Positions 63,318 through 64,000 of a stretch of 64,000 nucleotides of DNA are shown here, in pieces. The position numbers and the translations under genes were made by a program. Source of the stretch: Cellulomonas flavigena DSM 20109 (lineage in GTDB: Bacteria > Actinomycetota > Actinomycetes > Actinomycetales > Cellulomonadaceae). The stretch's first letter is position 1; the number at the start of each line of letters is the position of its first letter. The notes beneath the pieces are model-generated. The model was not told the DNA's origin, ran no database searches, and saw only the letters and a list, made by a program, of their open reading frames with translations. The stretch is from the NCBI RefSeq assembly GCF_000092865.1, contig NC_014151.1, positions 806,001-870,000 of the forward strand, in the 5' to 3' direction.

Positions 63318-63461
63318 GAGCAGATCTTCTCGCTTCCTCCGGGCCAGGCCCGGGTTCAGCGTGTCCACCTCACGGGGTCAAGCCCCGCTCACCTACTGCT
63401 GGGCTGCCCCTTCCGTTAGGGGGTGAGCCGCAGAGATGAGTCGACCACCAGCGCGTGTCAG

Positions 63462-64000
63462 TCAGACCCCTGTGTGAGATGCAGTGGTGGGAGCGCCGGT
63501 TGACGTTGGTGGACCGGCCGGGGGCGGTGCTGGATAGGGATCGAGGTTCACTACAACCGGTGTTGATGTACTGAACGCTGGGCCGGCACACACGGCCTGG
63601 TACCTCTGGAGGCCCGAGACGGTCTCGCGAAACTGGCTGCCGAGCACGCCTTCCAGATACTCAAGGCTTGTCGCGTCGAGCGTTCGCAGCGCTATATAGC
63701 TCTCGCACTGGGAGAGTGCCGACTTACTGATCACTGCGGTGCGCTGCGACACGAGAATGAAGCTCAAGCCGAACTTTCTTGCCTGGAGAATGTAGCGGCA
63801 GCTTTGGGCTACGTAGCTCGATTCGTTGCGGTCGGCAACGAAGTTCCACTCCGGCAGGTAAGAGTGAGCCTCCTCGAGGAGGACAGTGCGCCGTAGTGGG
63901 TCCCCTACCGCGTATTCCGCTGCCGCTTGCGTCATCGCCATCTTGATGAACTCAGATACGCGCAGCGCGGGAACGCCCGCGGGTTCGTATACCCATGCCC
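63462..64000 (-). CDS. HerA-like ATPase (C-terminal part; 5' end outside window)
   Basis: 178 residues are visible up to the window edge; the frame stays open there. LLEEAHSYLPEW is a Walker B-like block with the EEAH of HerA/FtsK-type (DUF87) motors. QARKFGLSFILVSQRTAVIS, then SALSQCESYIALRT, is the sensor/arginine region of this family. The C-terminus is a Pro/Thr-rich tail. HerA ATPases form hexameric rings and in defence operons (for example with SIR2-, DUF4297- or NurA-type nucleases) assemble with an effector. The partner gene would lie outside the window, to the right. Confidence 0.82.
   Translation of the reverse strand, partial: AWVYEPAGVPALRVSEFIKMAMTQAAAEYAVGDPLRRTVLLEEAHSYLPEWNFVADRNESSYVAQSCRYILQARKFGLSFILVSQRTAVISKSALSQCESYIALRTLDATSLEYLEGVLGSQFRETVSGLQRYQAVCAGPAFSTSTPVVVNLDPYPAPPPAGPPTSTGAPTTASHTGV

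Larger units (their letters stand above)
62060..63382 (-). mobile_element. IS3-family insertion sequence (second copy, different subgroup)
   Basis: Inverted ends at 62060-62083 and 63359-63382 share CTTGACCCC and GGTGGACACGC with a few mismatches. It lies only 8 bases right of the first IS3 element and is transcribed in the other direction. The two transposases are clearly different, so this is not a duplication but a second insertion at the same place. Confidence 0.85.

Overview
The window is very GC-rich actinobacterial chromosome. GTG and TTG starts are common, many neighbouring genes overlap by 4 bases, and several families are typical of Actinobacteria (DUF3027, DUF2530-like and DivIVA-motif proteins, DtxR/IdeR, short LPXTG-like tails). 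Family content and style suggest Micrococcales, perhaps near Cellulomonas. That placement is an inference, not something the sequence proves.

Layout. (1) 1-3.9 kb, minus strand: a translationally coupled glycosyltransferase, a flippase and a Tat-exported hydrolase. (2) 4.2-12 kb: a degenerate TraR/DksA protein, a coiled-coil membrane protein, a cold-shock / DUF3027 / sacsin-like ATPase operon, a CAP-domain exoprotein and a small membrane protein. (3) 12-29.9 kb: a surface-polysaccharide locus. It holds a Wzb-type phosphatase, a DUF4012 membrane protein with a wall-anchored partner, a Wzy-like polymerase or ligase, a Wzx-like flippase, an IS30 copy, and a leftward operon. That operon carries two glycosyltransferases, the three enzymes expected for UDP-N-acetyl-L-fucosamine (FnlA/B/C type), a third glycosyltransferase, a priming phosphoglycosyl transferase, a pyruvyl transferase, a HAD hydrolase and a 5'-truncated ATP-grasp gene. 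(4) 29.9-34.6 kb: MarR plus MFS, then a second DUF4012 and wall-anchored pair that mirrors the first. (5) 34.7-56.5 kb: mostly ordinary chromosome. It includes serC, a DtxR regulator, a c-di-AMP (ydaO-type) riboswitch in front of a secreted NlpC/P60 hydrolase, HNH, universal stress, Lrp, CAP, ornithine aminotransferase and dimethylargininase genes, an aldo/keto reductase, OsmC, gluconate uptake and kinase genes, AIM24, HAF-repeat and DivIVA-motif proteins, an HTH plus nucleotidyltransferase pair (candidate toxin-antitoxin) behind a palindromic operator, and DUF488.

(6) From 56.5 kb a tRNA-Arg(CCT) gene marks the edge of an accessory island: an IS481 copy, a two-gene operon of a NACHT NTPase with an N-terminal nuclease-like domain plus a pentapeptide-repeat protein, two abutting IS3 elements, and the end of a HerA-like ATPase gene that runs off the window. 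This is probably a defence island, and the NACHT/pentapeptide pair is the best candidate for a little-described system.

Short palindromic or phased repeats occur between genes (about 39.0, 44.4 and 46.1 kb), and one copy of the 44.4 kb family lies inside the coding region for the C-terminal tail of the first flippase.
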